A stretch of 43,782 nucleotides of DNA from Halicephalobus mephisto (lineage: Eukaryota; Nematoda; Chromadorea; Rhabditida; Panagrolaimidae): contig SWDT01000179.1 in NCBI GenBank assembly GCA_009193035.1, forward strand, positions 1-43,782, in the 5' to 3' direction. Positions 1 to 9,204 of this stretch are shown here, one piece after another. Numbering within the stretch: position 1 is the first letter of the stretch; each line of letters begins with the position of its first letter. The notes below the pieces were generated by a model. It was given only the letters and a program-made list of their open reading frames with translations. It did no database searches and was not told the origin of the DNA. A program made the translations under genes and the position numbers.

Positions 1-1830
1 CGGCCTCACCTATCTCACTACTCTTAACATATCTGATCTCGAATTGATGCTTCAATAACAATTGAGCCCATCTGTAAACTCTGTTAGCTGTCGTCTTTGG
101 AACTCCCTTGTGTGGGTTAAATAAGTAAACTAACGGTTTGTGATCCGTTAATAAGGTAAACTTCCGACCGTACAGGTACTGTTCGAACTTCTTTACTGTG
201 AAGATCAGGGCTAAGGCTTCTTTCTCGATCTGACCGAACTTCTTCTCGGCTACGGTCAATCCTCTCGAGGTGTGTGCCACTGCCTTCATAGAACCATCTG
301 GGAATTCATGTAAAATAGTTCCACCTATTCCATACTCAGACGCATCAGCTGCAACAATTATAGGCAATTCAGGATCGTAGTGAGTTAATAATCGATCTGA
401 CATCAACAATTTCTTGACAGTTTCAAAAGCTGTCTGCTGTGCCTTGCTCCATATCCATTGAGCATTTTTCTTTAACAACTTGTAAAGAGGGGCACAGTGA
501 TCGTACAATTTCGGCAACGTCCTTCCATAAAAGTTAACTAAACCAAGGAATGCTCGAAGTTGTGTGAGGTCTTTTGGGGTAGGCATATGCGCAATAGCAT
601 CAATCTTTCCTGGATCTGGGCGCCTACCATCAGCATCTATTATATATCCCAGAAACTTCAAAGATTTGACCGCAAACTTACATTTATCGATAGCAATTCT
701 AAATCCAAACTCATCAAGCTTTAGAAATACTCTTCTCAGATTCTGCCAATGATCTTCTTCATTCTTTCCACTAATAATAATATCATCGATATATGCACAA
801 GCATCAGGACAGTCCACCAGCATTGTATCCATAACTTTCTGGAAAATCGCTGTAGCGGGTTTGATTCCAAATGGGAGTCTTTGGAATTGATAGAGGCCAT
901 CAATAGTATTAATACCCAAATACTGCTTGGCATCTTCTTCCATTTCTAACTGCGAATATGCCTGTTTCAGATCCAGAGTAGAGAAAATTGTAGCACCATG
1001 AAGTTTGCAGAAAATATCCTCAGGAGTCGGCAATGTGTAATTGTCTTCTTCTAAAGAATCGTTCAATCCGGTCGAAAAATCGACACACAGTCTGATTTCG
1101 CCATTTGCCTTTCTTACGCAAACAACAGGAGCTGCAAATTTTGTGGATTCTACCTTCTTAATAATGCCTAGATCCTCAAGCCTATTCAATTCATCCACCA
1201 TAACATCTCGAAAAGGAATTGAGACTTTTCTAGCTTTTACATATATCGGTTTGGCATTTGGCTTCAATTGCACTTGAGCTTTGAACTTAGTACATCTGCC
1301 TAATTCTGAGAAAAATACTCTCGGGAATTCCTGGATAAGTCGTCCGGCAATGGGATCTTGTTCCTTCTTTTCCGCAGATTGACATCTTAATAAAGTTACC
1401 CGCGGGCAGCACTGATCCATTGCGTTTTTCATCCTTGGGATCATCTCGGTAACAGTACCCTGGAAAGTTTGGTTCTCAATTATAAACTGAACATCTACTT
1501 CACCAAGGAGCTTTATCCTCTTCTTCGTCGCCGCTAGAGGAATAACAGACGTGGGCTTCAAAACAGGCTTTCCGAGCGACTGCCACGTCTTCCTTGAGAT
1601 CAACGTAATCTCTGCTCCTGTGTCGAAAAGGAGTCTTGTAGGTTTTCCTTCAATGGCTACCCTAACCTTCCTGACCGCACTACGGTTGACTTCTTTCCGA
1701 TTCAAAATGGTGTTGACATTCTTGTTTTGTTGCTTTCGATATTTTCCGTACTTTCTGTCCATTTTTTCTTCTTTGGACACCGACTCTTCCAATGTCTTCC
1801 TCCACAAATATGACATTTGTAATTTTCCGG
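1..1830 (-). CDS. pol: Pol polyprotein (protease, reverse transcriptase, RNase H), open to left edge
   Basis: The minus-strand frame is open from about 1830 to base 1 with no stop. The aspartic protease motif LFDTGAEITLIS lies near 1600-1640. The RT has LDLKQAYSQLEM and LPFGIKPA near 850-1000 and the catalytic YIDDIIIS near 770-800. The thumb and connection region contains LRAFLGLVNFYGR near 530-570. RNase H shows VAADASEYGIGG near 320-360 and LLTDHKPLVYLF near 120-155. The enzyme copies element RNA into DNA, and the protease cuts Gag-Pol. The frame overlaps the end of the gag nucleocapsid frame by about 130 nt and is shifted -1 relative to it, as expected for ribosomal frameshifting. Integrase is not in the window. 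The uninterrupted frame suggests a fairly recent copy despite the broken gag. Confidence 0.93.
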
Positions 1831-2626
1831 CACGTTATAGACCTTCCCAGTACTGGTCTTCACCGTATTAATACCAGAATATTTGTCAGACGATAAAGTA
1901 CGTAAATTGAGTTGTGCATCGATGCTTGGAATGATCTCGTGAACTATTATAAATCCAATTTCTCGTCTTTAAATAATCCTGCAACAATATTGCTGTGAAT
2001 TTCGGATTTGCTTCATCCGATCCAAGGCCGCAAGCATTAAATATAAAGCAAACCTTCGAGAGTTCTCTGTATCCTTTTCCGGAATAGACTTCATGATCAA
2101 ATTGCTTCATTAACAAACTCACTACATTGTTGACCTGGTTTCAACTGAAGGGAAGCAAGCGCAGTGATCTTCGGATACGTCGGAATAGAGGCATCACCAT
2201 AATTCTTCCTCAAATAATCTTTCACTTTCCCGAAATCCGTTCTCTCCGTTTCCGTTAAATCTGCAACTATTTGCTTCAAAATTTCATCACTCATTGCTCC
2301 GATCAAGATTTCTGCTTTTTTCTCACTTGGAACTTCTTTGAAATTAGTTTCAAAATTCTTTTGATGTCGAAGGTACCATTTGTCAAAGTTCTGACCACTC
2401 AGAGATTCATATATGAATTTATTGTCGATTTCTCGAGGACGTCCGCTTCTGTCATTTTCGTGGACATGGCATGTGCTTGACTTGCCATCAGTTGAGTTAC
2501 CACTTCTTCCAATTTCTGTTGACGTTCCGCAACAATTCGGTCACGTTCCTCGATGGTCTTAGTGATGGACATGAGCATCTTCTTAAGTTCATCCATAATC
2601 GGAGATTCTTCGCCCGTTCTTGACAT
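1702..2626 (-). pseudogene. gag: gag with three internal frame breaks
   Basis: Gag is the structural capsid/nucleocapsid protein of the element. Homologous-looking sequence is continuous, but it moves between frames. The N-terminal part (MSRTGEESPIMDELK, first ATG at 2624-2626) runs to about 2440. A second frame carries the capsid-like segment to about 2110 (LTETERTDFGKVKDYLRKNY). A third carries SGKGYRELSKVCFIFNACGL to about 1968. A fourth carries the nucleocapsid to the stop at 1702-1704. The zinc knuckle CHICGGRHWKSRC is C-x2-C-x3-H-x4-C, one residue shorter between the second Cys and the His than the usual CCHC knuckle. The three internal shifts (-1, +1, +1) are not explained by splicing, so this gag is probably inactive. 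Upstream in-frame GTG at 2632 lies in the primer binding site and is not a likely start. Confidence 0.75.
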
Positions 2627-2632
2627 CGCCAC
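2614..2632 (-). other. primer binding site (tRNA-primed minus-strand synthesis)
   Basis: Immediately after the LTR end the element strand reads GTGGCGATGTCAAGAACGG. The TGG complements a tRNA 3' CCA and sits one base from the LTR, as is usual. The primer tRNA was not identified. The first gag ATG falls inside this site, so the leader is extremely short. Confidence 0.55.
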
Positions 2633-2862
2633 TGTTGGATCGCCGTTGGGGAGTCCGGGTCCGCGTGTAAATAGAAATAAAGGGGAACAACTTTATTTGT
2701 GGCCTCAGGCACGAGAAAAATATAACTGGAGCACAACTATTGCGCAATCTCGAAATTGCCGCCAAAAAGGCGATCGTACGCCTTTCGTCGGTCCTCAGGG
2801 TATTTCCCTTCGGGACCGACGCGGTGTGGATTGCGCTCAAATAGATTACGCACAATCCAACA
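2633..2862 (-). repeat. 5' LTR of the gypsy element
   Basis: The 230-bp segment begins, on the minus strand, with TGTTGGAT and ends with ATCCAACA, a perfect 8-bp terminal inverted repeat with TG..CA ends. It directly precedes a TGG-starting primer binding site. An AATAAA lies inside it in element sense (around 2690-2700). It is much more GC-rich than the flanking AT minisatellite. Only one LTR is in the window, so LTR-LTR divergence cannot be measured. Confidence 0.85.
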
Positions 2863-3539
2863 TTTAGGATCAAGGATTAAGACAAAATTCGAATTTTTTG
2901 TTTTAAAAACTTAGTTTTTTTAATAAAAATTAATTGTCAAAATTCATATTTTTTATTAAAATATGATTTAAGAAATTTTATTTTTTTTAATTTTGATTTT
3001 TTTATTAAAGTTTAGAATCAAGGATTAAGACAAAATTCGAATTTTTTAAAAACTTAGTTTTTTTAAATAAAACTTAATTATTGAAATTCATATTTTTTAT
3101 TAAAATATGGTTTAAGAAATTTTATTTTTTTTTTAATTTTGATTTTTTTATTAAAGTTTAAAATCAAGAATTAAGACAAAATTCGAATTTTTTGTTTTAA
3201 AAAATCAGTTTTTTTAATAAAACTTAATTATTGAAATTCATATTTTTTTAAACATGATTTAAGAAATTTTATTTTTTTAAAATTTTAGTAATCTTGTGTC
3301 TCACCAAGGAAATTGTAATTTTCATAAAAGAAATTAGTTTTTTTAAGTTTAAAAAAATTTAGATTTCATTATTTTAATTTTTAATAAAGTTTTAATTTTC
3401 AATAAAATTTCAGTTTTTAATAAAGTTTTAATTTTTAATAAAATTTTAATTTTTAATAAAGTTTTAATTTTCAATAAAATTTCAGTTTTTAATAAAGTTT
3501 TAATTTTTAATAAAATTTTAATTTTTAATAAAATTTCAG
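2863..3539. repeat. AT-rich minisatellites (about 147-bp and 17-18-bp units)
   Basis: Three copies of a roughly 147-bp unit begin at about 2869, 3017 and 3163 (each with atcaaggattaagacaaaat or a close variant). From about 3390 to 3538 an 17-18-bp unit of the type taataaagttttaattt repeats. There are only three ATGs in this stretch and each reaches TAA after one further codon, so no first exon for mis-12 is hidden here. Confidence 0.8.
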
Positions 3540-4687
3540 TTTTTCCGAAAAATGTCGTAAAAGTGTCGAAATTACGATTAAAGAAGAAACGGAAAAAAGA
3601 TGTAAAATCCTACGTGATTCGGTCAATGCCGATATCGAAACAGCATTGGAATATATCGAAAAAGTATTGTTTGCTTATTAGTCATTTCGTAAACTCAAAA
3701 AAGTATTTTTAGGTCGAACTTGGCTTAAAAAATTTATTGATTCGATGGTTGCCGAATTTCGATTATGATGTGGAAAAAAATACAGAAATTTTCAAAAATG
3801 AATTGCTTCAAAGATTCCAAATTTACATTCCTGTTTTAAATTTGAATGGATTCAGATTGAATCAAGAAGACATTGATAAAAAATGTCGGATTCCGGAGAG
3901 TACTGTAACGGACCGGAGAAGTTCCACCATGAGTATTGTCCAGATTGAGGAGCTCCAGAGGCAGTTGAAGGTCCTCCAGGACGAGTACCAAGAGGTTCGA
4001 CGATTTCCATTTTCAAAATTAAATACGTTGTGGTTCATAACTTTAGAGTTACCGTAATTTATTTTACTGTACAGCAATGGAGGGTTACTGTAGATTGCTA
4101 GTCTTCAGAATAGTATCTAGAATTTGAGTCGTATATGATATTTCTAAATTTACGATTTCGAAAGTTACAACATCTATAAAAAAACTACAGTATGACTCAT
4201 TTTAAAATTACTGTAATCTATTTTATTATACAGTGAAATTACTGTACTTTCTTTTATTATGTAGTAAAATTACTGTAATCTATTTTATTACACGGCAAAA
4301 TTACTGTACTTTCCTTCATTATGTAGTAAAATTACTGTAACATCTCAGAACTCTTACAATGGGTCCTGTAATCTCAATTCTCTGTCTCTAACTGTTCTGT
4401 TCCAAAATTTAGTTGTAAGAAACTACAGTATGACTATAGTTTCGAAATTACTGTAACTCGTCCTATAATACAGTACTTTTGTATTACTGTACAATGAAAT
4501 AAGTTACAGGAATCCTAAAATTATGAATTATATTTTATTTTTTTAGGAAGAAATCAGAGTTCTCGCTGGCATAAAAGTCCGAGAATCCGAAAGCACCCGA
4601 TTAAATGACGAAATCAAAGCTCTAGAAAGTCAGATGGAAACCCTGTCCATCTTCAACGACGTCTCCAAAAGTCTTCAACAACAGTAA
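3540..4687 (+). CDS. mis-12: MIS12-like kinetochore protein, first exon missing
   Basis: Exons are 3540-3663, 3713-3994 and 4547-4687; all three keep one frame. MIS12 is a subunit of the Mis12 complex that links centromeric chromatin to the KNL1/NDC80 microtubule-binding machinery. The order matches human MIS12 as I know it: an N-terminal helical segment (DSVNADIETALEYIEKVELG), a middle helix (EIFKNELLQRFQIYIPVLNL) and a C-terminal coiled coil (IEELQRQLKVLQDEYQ... ending SIFNDVSKSLQQQ, compare human LTFFDEL). The first exon here begins after a TTTCAG with an incomplete codon, and upstream frames are stopped, so at least one 5' exon is absent. It would have to lie left of the retrotransposon. 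The donor at 3995 (GTTCGA) is weak. Identification is by remembered family pattern, not alignment. Confidence 0.72.
4203..4345. repeat. tandem 31-bp TTACTGTA repeat in mis-12 last intron
   Basis: Five units starting with attactgta occur at about 4208, 4239, 4269, 4300 and 4331, alternating two subtypes (followed by atctattttatta or ctttcttttatt). More isolated TTACTGTA copies are scattered through the intron 3995-4546. Confidence 0.75.
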
Positions 4688-4850
4688 AATCTGTCTTCAA
4701 TGACATTCTTAAATCTCTTCAATGATATCCTTAAATCTCTTCAACATCAATATCTGTCTTCAATAGTAATTTCAAAGATCTCCAATAATAAAATTTTTTC
4801 AATGATATCTTCAGATTTTTTCAACAGTAAAATTTATTTCCACCACAACC
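4688..4850. repeat. degenerate 20-25-bp tandem repeat after the mis-12 stop
   Basis: The motif tcttcaatgatatccttaaa recurs in diverged form about seven times directly after the mis-12 stop codon. The first copy resembles the last codons of mis-12 (agtcttcaacaacagtaaaa), so the array may have grown from the end of the reading frame. This is also the short space between the convergent genes mis-12 and the ATGP gene. Confidence 0.55.
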
Positions 4851-4885
4851 ATTGTTAGTAAATGAAATTACGTGGTTTCAATTGA

Positions 4886-7018
4886 TTAATCGACCTTCAA
4901 GAACTTCAGAATCTTGAATTCATAAGGTGCAAAGTTGTCGGTTTTTTCAGAATAATCATCTTCAACACCTTCAACTCCAACAACTTTGAGATTCTGAGTA
5001 AACTGAGAAGGAATCACATCCTTGTAAGTGATGGATTTAGTGGTGTTTTTCTCATTGAAGACGAAACTGTAATGATGTCCGTCGATACTGTCACGTGTGA
5101 TGGAATTTTCCATGACAATGGAACTGTTGCTGATGAGATTTGGATGAATTCCGGCGACATATTTCGCGGATTCTCTTAATTCATCTCCGAAAACCGGAAT
5201 AGTGGCGTTGTGAGAAATCGAAAAATAATCCAGATTCGGGAATTTACAAAGACTAGGAACACCATTACAGACTTGACCGTATTCCTCCCCATACAGTATA
5301 TGGGAATGAGGAAAAGCAAAAAGTCTTAATCCATTCACAAGTTTTAGAAGATTTTCGTTGTTTTTGAAATTTGCAGCAAAACGAGGAACATCCGCAGAGG
5401 ACAAGATAGGAGTGAAAGTAGTGTTCCCAACAACCACCTTAGAAGCGGCATTGATGAGTTCCTTGATGGCATCGTTGGCGGATTTAACATTCAAACGATT
5501 GTAGATAACATGAGCGTTGATTTTTTGTCCTTTTTCATAATCAGCAGCAACAATGAAAACACTAAAAACCAAAATTACTGTATTATTGTAAAATTAAAAA
5601 TAAAAATTTTCGGAATTTTCTAAAAACAAAAGTAGCTCAAAATTTTGGTTTTCTGTAATGCTTATTTCGTAATCAATCATAAAACTCATATATGAACTTT
5701 TTGGGAAATTGTCCCAGCGCGAATTTCCAGGAATTTTTAGAAACTAAACCAACCTAAAATTCCGGTTTTGTGTGAAAGCTATTTTGTAATCAATTTTTTA
5801 AATACATTATTCTTAGATATATCTAGGGTTTCTCCGATCAGAGTACTTAATCGTCTAATTTCTAGAGTCAATTTCGATATATGATCTTATTAATAAATAT
5901 TTAAACAATTTTTAAATTAGGATATACAGGACACCTAATCCTCTACTCTTTAAGGTTAATTTCGATATATGAACTTATTAACAAACATCCTAAAACCTAA
6001 ATCAGAAGGTAGATAGAGGGTTAGGAGCCCTACATGTCCTAAAGTTAATTTCGATATATGAAAGCATTAATAACTATCCTAAAAATCATATTTAACCCTA
6101 TATTACTCCATCGAAAAGAAGTTGGTTTCTGTACAAAATTCAAAAAGTACTTACAAATCAGATGAAAAAACTTTTTTTCCGTTTTTGGTGTAGTTATTTG
6201 CTTCAGTTAACAACTTGTTGTAATTGTCCACGTTGACATCGGAATCGGAAGGTTCGTGGATGTAGACTCCGTCGAAGGAAACTCCATCAACATTGACGAG
6301 GTTTTCAGTTATTCCGTTTAGGAGATATTCTCGAGCTTTTGAATTTCCTAAATCCAGGATTTCTCCTTCTTTTGTTCTTTTAAATAATCCATCCAGATTT
6401 TTGGATTTTTTAGAAAGGAGTTTTAATGGAACATCCGCGATTATTTTCATTTTCTCATCATGGACAGATTTGATCAAATTTTTCAACTCCTCCTTGGTCC
6501 CGAGGGAGTCGTTCAAAACGTAATCTTCGACGTCCGTGTGATCAGCATCGTTAGCGTTATATTTGAAAACAGGTGAAATCAGCAAAGTATTAATTCCAAG
6601 ATCGGCCAAAGGATCAAGTTGATTTTTTAATCTTTCAAATCCATTTGGTCCATCACTCAAAGAAGGAAGAAAAACTTCATATGTTGTTGATCTAGTGTGC
6701 GATGGTTCTTCTTTTTTCCGTGGACTAAAAACGATGATAGCGATTGCGCTTCCGATAAGAGCGATCCATATCAGCCAGAAAGCAATGAACAAAGCCCAAC
6801 GGATTAAACGATATTTTTTCTCGTTACGGTAATGTTCAAGTTTGTCGCTATCGAGAAAAAGGGTCGTTGCAGCATTGGGACTTACTTGAACGCCATCCTC
6901 GCCCTAAGCAAAACATTATTCGAAAATTTTTTATATGAAAACTTACGCTAAATTTAGCATCGCCAAATTCGACCTTGGTTTGTTCAGTAGGTTGGACAAG
7001 AGCGTCGTTTGCGGCCAT
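4886..7018 (-). CDS. 4F2hc/ATGP-like amino-acid transporter heavy chain (SLC3A2 family)
   Basis: Exons on the minus strand are 7018-6947, 6903-6155 and 5561-4886 (498 aa; GTAAGT donors). Family role: a type II membrane glycoprotein that brings SLC7 light chains to the plasma membrane. The protein has a short cytosolic N-terminus, one membrane segment at about residues 61-83 (LFIAFWLIWIALIGSAIAII) and an extracellular alpha-amylase-like barrel. That barrel shows YEVFLPSLSDGPNGF, LADLGINTLLISPVFKYN and FDGVYIHEPSDSD, without the full catalytic set of true amylases. N-glycosylation sequons (NTT, NAT, NSS) occur in exon 3. No cysteine lies near the membrane segment, whereas vertebrate 4F2hc uses one for the disulfide to the light chain; the only cysteines seen are the pair in CNGVPSLC. 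It most resembles C. elegans atgp-1/atgp-2, but I cannot say which. At 498 aa it is shorter than vertebrate 4F2hc. Confidence 0.88.
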
Positions 7019-7025
7019 GGTAAAC

Positions 7026-7036
7026 CTAAAATCAGA
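7026..7036 (-). promoter_or_regulatory. putative spliced-leader acceptor upstream of the ATGP-like gene
   Basis: On the minus strand GATTTTAG ends 7 nt before the ATG at 7018, with no in-frame exon visible upstream. This is the usual position of an SL1 trans-splice site in rhabditids. Confidence 0.55.
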
Positions 7037-7039
7037 TTC

Positions 7040-9190
7040 CATATATGAATATTGACAATAAATTAAACTACACGACGCGAGTATGGATATTATACGAGAT
7101 ATCCATTCTAAAATAAGATTTAGCATATAAATATCCATAACAAGTCAAATCACACGACATAAACGATGATGTTATGTATAAGTAGCCTAAAATGAAATTT
7201 CACATATGAAAATTCCAATAGCCAACTAAACTACACAATGTAAATATGGACAATATCTATCCTAAAACAATTTCATATATAAATGTCAATGGTAAGTCAA
7301 AAAACACGATATAAGGATGAATATTATACATGAAATAAGTAGCCTAAAATGAAATTCTACGGATGAAATATACGTCCTAAATAGGTTTTATATATGAAAT
7401 GTCTATCCTAAAGTACGACTTACTATATAAATATCAACAATAAGCCCAATTATACGACATAAACAATGATATTATGTCTGAAATGCTTGGCCTAAAATGA
7501 AACTTCATCTATGAAAAATATCGATAACCGACAGCACAGCAATAATGCGAACAATACTTATGAAACAGAAATAAATTAAAAACTGCAGATGTCTAGGAAA
7601 CATTGACTCATAATAACCTTGTGGATAATGAATAAAATGGCCGAGTAATCGGAAACACGGAGTCCTTAGATTAGCAGCCATAAAAGAAAAAATTGAAAGT
7701 GACAGCTAATTAAAAACCATCATTTTCCGTTTTGTGCTGAGGTCGACATCAAAATCAAATTGAATTTTCGCAGAACAGTTACACAAATCGACTTGGTAAA
7801 AGTAACAAGAAAACTGTAAATTTTACTTTTACTTTTATCTCGTCCGGTCTCCTTGATGTTGCGGGTAAGCTGCAAGTTTCGATTTCGAAATTTCCACGTT
7901 TATATAAAAGCACTTACCTATTTGCTTGAAAGTTGCAAATTTCAGATTTTACTGTGATTTTTAAACTTCGACATTGGAGTTTTAATATTTAATTATAAAT
8001 AAATACAAAGTGCGAAAAATAAAGGCGTCATTTTTTAATACTTATCTGAACGCGATCTACAACTCTGCCAGTTTTGACCTTGGAATTGAACGGGATTGGC
8101 CGAGGTGACTGCGCTGTCGACTCTTTGTCTCGAATGTCATCACATTCATCGTGTCTACTAATTCCACCTGACCTTTCAAAAGGGTCTTAACCGGGTCAAC
8201 TCCATGCGAGAAACTTAAAGCAAACAACCAAGTCAAAAAATATCCGATTTAATGATTTTCGGATTATTCAAATTTTGACCTAAAATCTCAAGAACACGAA
8301 AAAGAAAAAACCATCATTTCAACAATAACAAAAAATAAAACTTGGATAAAAATCATTATTTTTCATATATGAAAATCATTACATAAATATATTAAGAAAT
8401 TAAAGTTTCATATATCAATTTCCTCTAAAAATAACTATTTTTAAAAATTACTATTTTTTATATATAAAATATTTGAAATTTTATATATCAATTTCCTATA
8501 AAAATAACCTTCGAAAATTACTATTTTTATAAAAAAAAATAACCTTCGAAAATTACTATTTTTATATATAAAACATTTGAAATTTTATATATCAATTTTC
8601 TATAAAAAATAACTTTCGAAAATTACTATTTTTATATATAAAATTGCTATCCGGATATACAAAGCATTTAAAATAAAATTTTATATATCAATTTTCTATA
8701 AAAAACAATCCCCGAAAATTACTATTTTTTATACATAAAACATTTGAAATTTTATATATCAATTTCGTATAAAACATAACCTCCGAAAATTACTATTTTT
8801 ATATATAAAATTGCTATCCGGATATATAAAACGATAAATGCTTTTGAATAAAAATGTCTACACATCAATTTTCCTTCGTCTAGAGATATCGAAAAACGTT
8901 GGAAATGTGAAGCGGGAATGAGACAGCCGAACATTGGCGGTTAACAGGGGGCAAACAAGACAGACGGCTCGCTGTTCTCGAAACATTCAGGTTCGAGTGT
9001 GTAGTTCTATTTCGATTAAAAACAAAAAATCACTCTTCATTAGTTTAAAAACATTTATAAACTCAAAATGGGGAATAAAAAAATTAAAATAATCCAAAAA
9101 TTGCCCGTTTTGTTTTCTGCCGCTGTCTTCTGATCACTTTTGTTTGATACTCTAGCAGCAAAAAGCAAAAGGAACAGCGAAATGCGGAAT
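7040..9190. other. repeat-rich intergenic region between the ATGP-like gene and ptl-1
   Basis: From 7040 to 7560 there is a degenerate repeat with recurring catatatga, actacacgacataaa and cctaaaatgaaa blocks. Stretches at 7740-7920 and 8040-8230 are less AT-rich and could hold promoter elements or non-coding 5' exons of the ATGP-like gene, but I see no convincing reading frame. A tandem array occupies 8440-8850. Nothing recognisable is at 8870-9190. Confidence 0.6.
8440..8850. repeat. six-copy tandem repeat, about 70-95-bp unit
   Basis: Six units start with aaaattactattttt and continue atatataaaacatttgaaat, then tatcaatttcctataaaaat and aacctccg. One unit is cut to about 35 bp. Two carry an extra block containing gctatccggatata. 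Confidence 0.8.
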
Positions 9191-9204
9191 TTCAAGATTA
9201 TCTA

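Larger units (their letters stand above)
1..2862 (-). mobile_element. Ty3/gypsy LTR retrotransposon, 5' portion, truncated by window edge
   Basis: Read on the minus strand the order is LTR (2862-2633), primer binding site, gag, protease, reverse transcriptase, RNase H, then the left edge. Integrase and the 3' LTR would lie outside the window. The order PR-RT-RH with a YIDD catalytic motif and a DHKPL RNase H motif is that of Ty3/gypsy Metaviridae. The host flank beside the LTR reads tttaggatcaagg, matching the unit of the adjacent 147-bp minisatellite, so the element probably inserted into that array. The target-site duplication cannot be checked without the other end. Confidence 0.93.

Noticed and set aside
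8925..9005. tRNA-like B box (ggttcgagtgt) with an upstream A-box-like stretch
   Set aside because: No acceptor stem or cloverleaf can be drawn around it. No other tRNA, rRNA or snRNA gene was seen.
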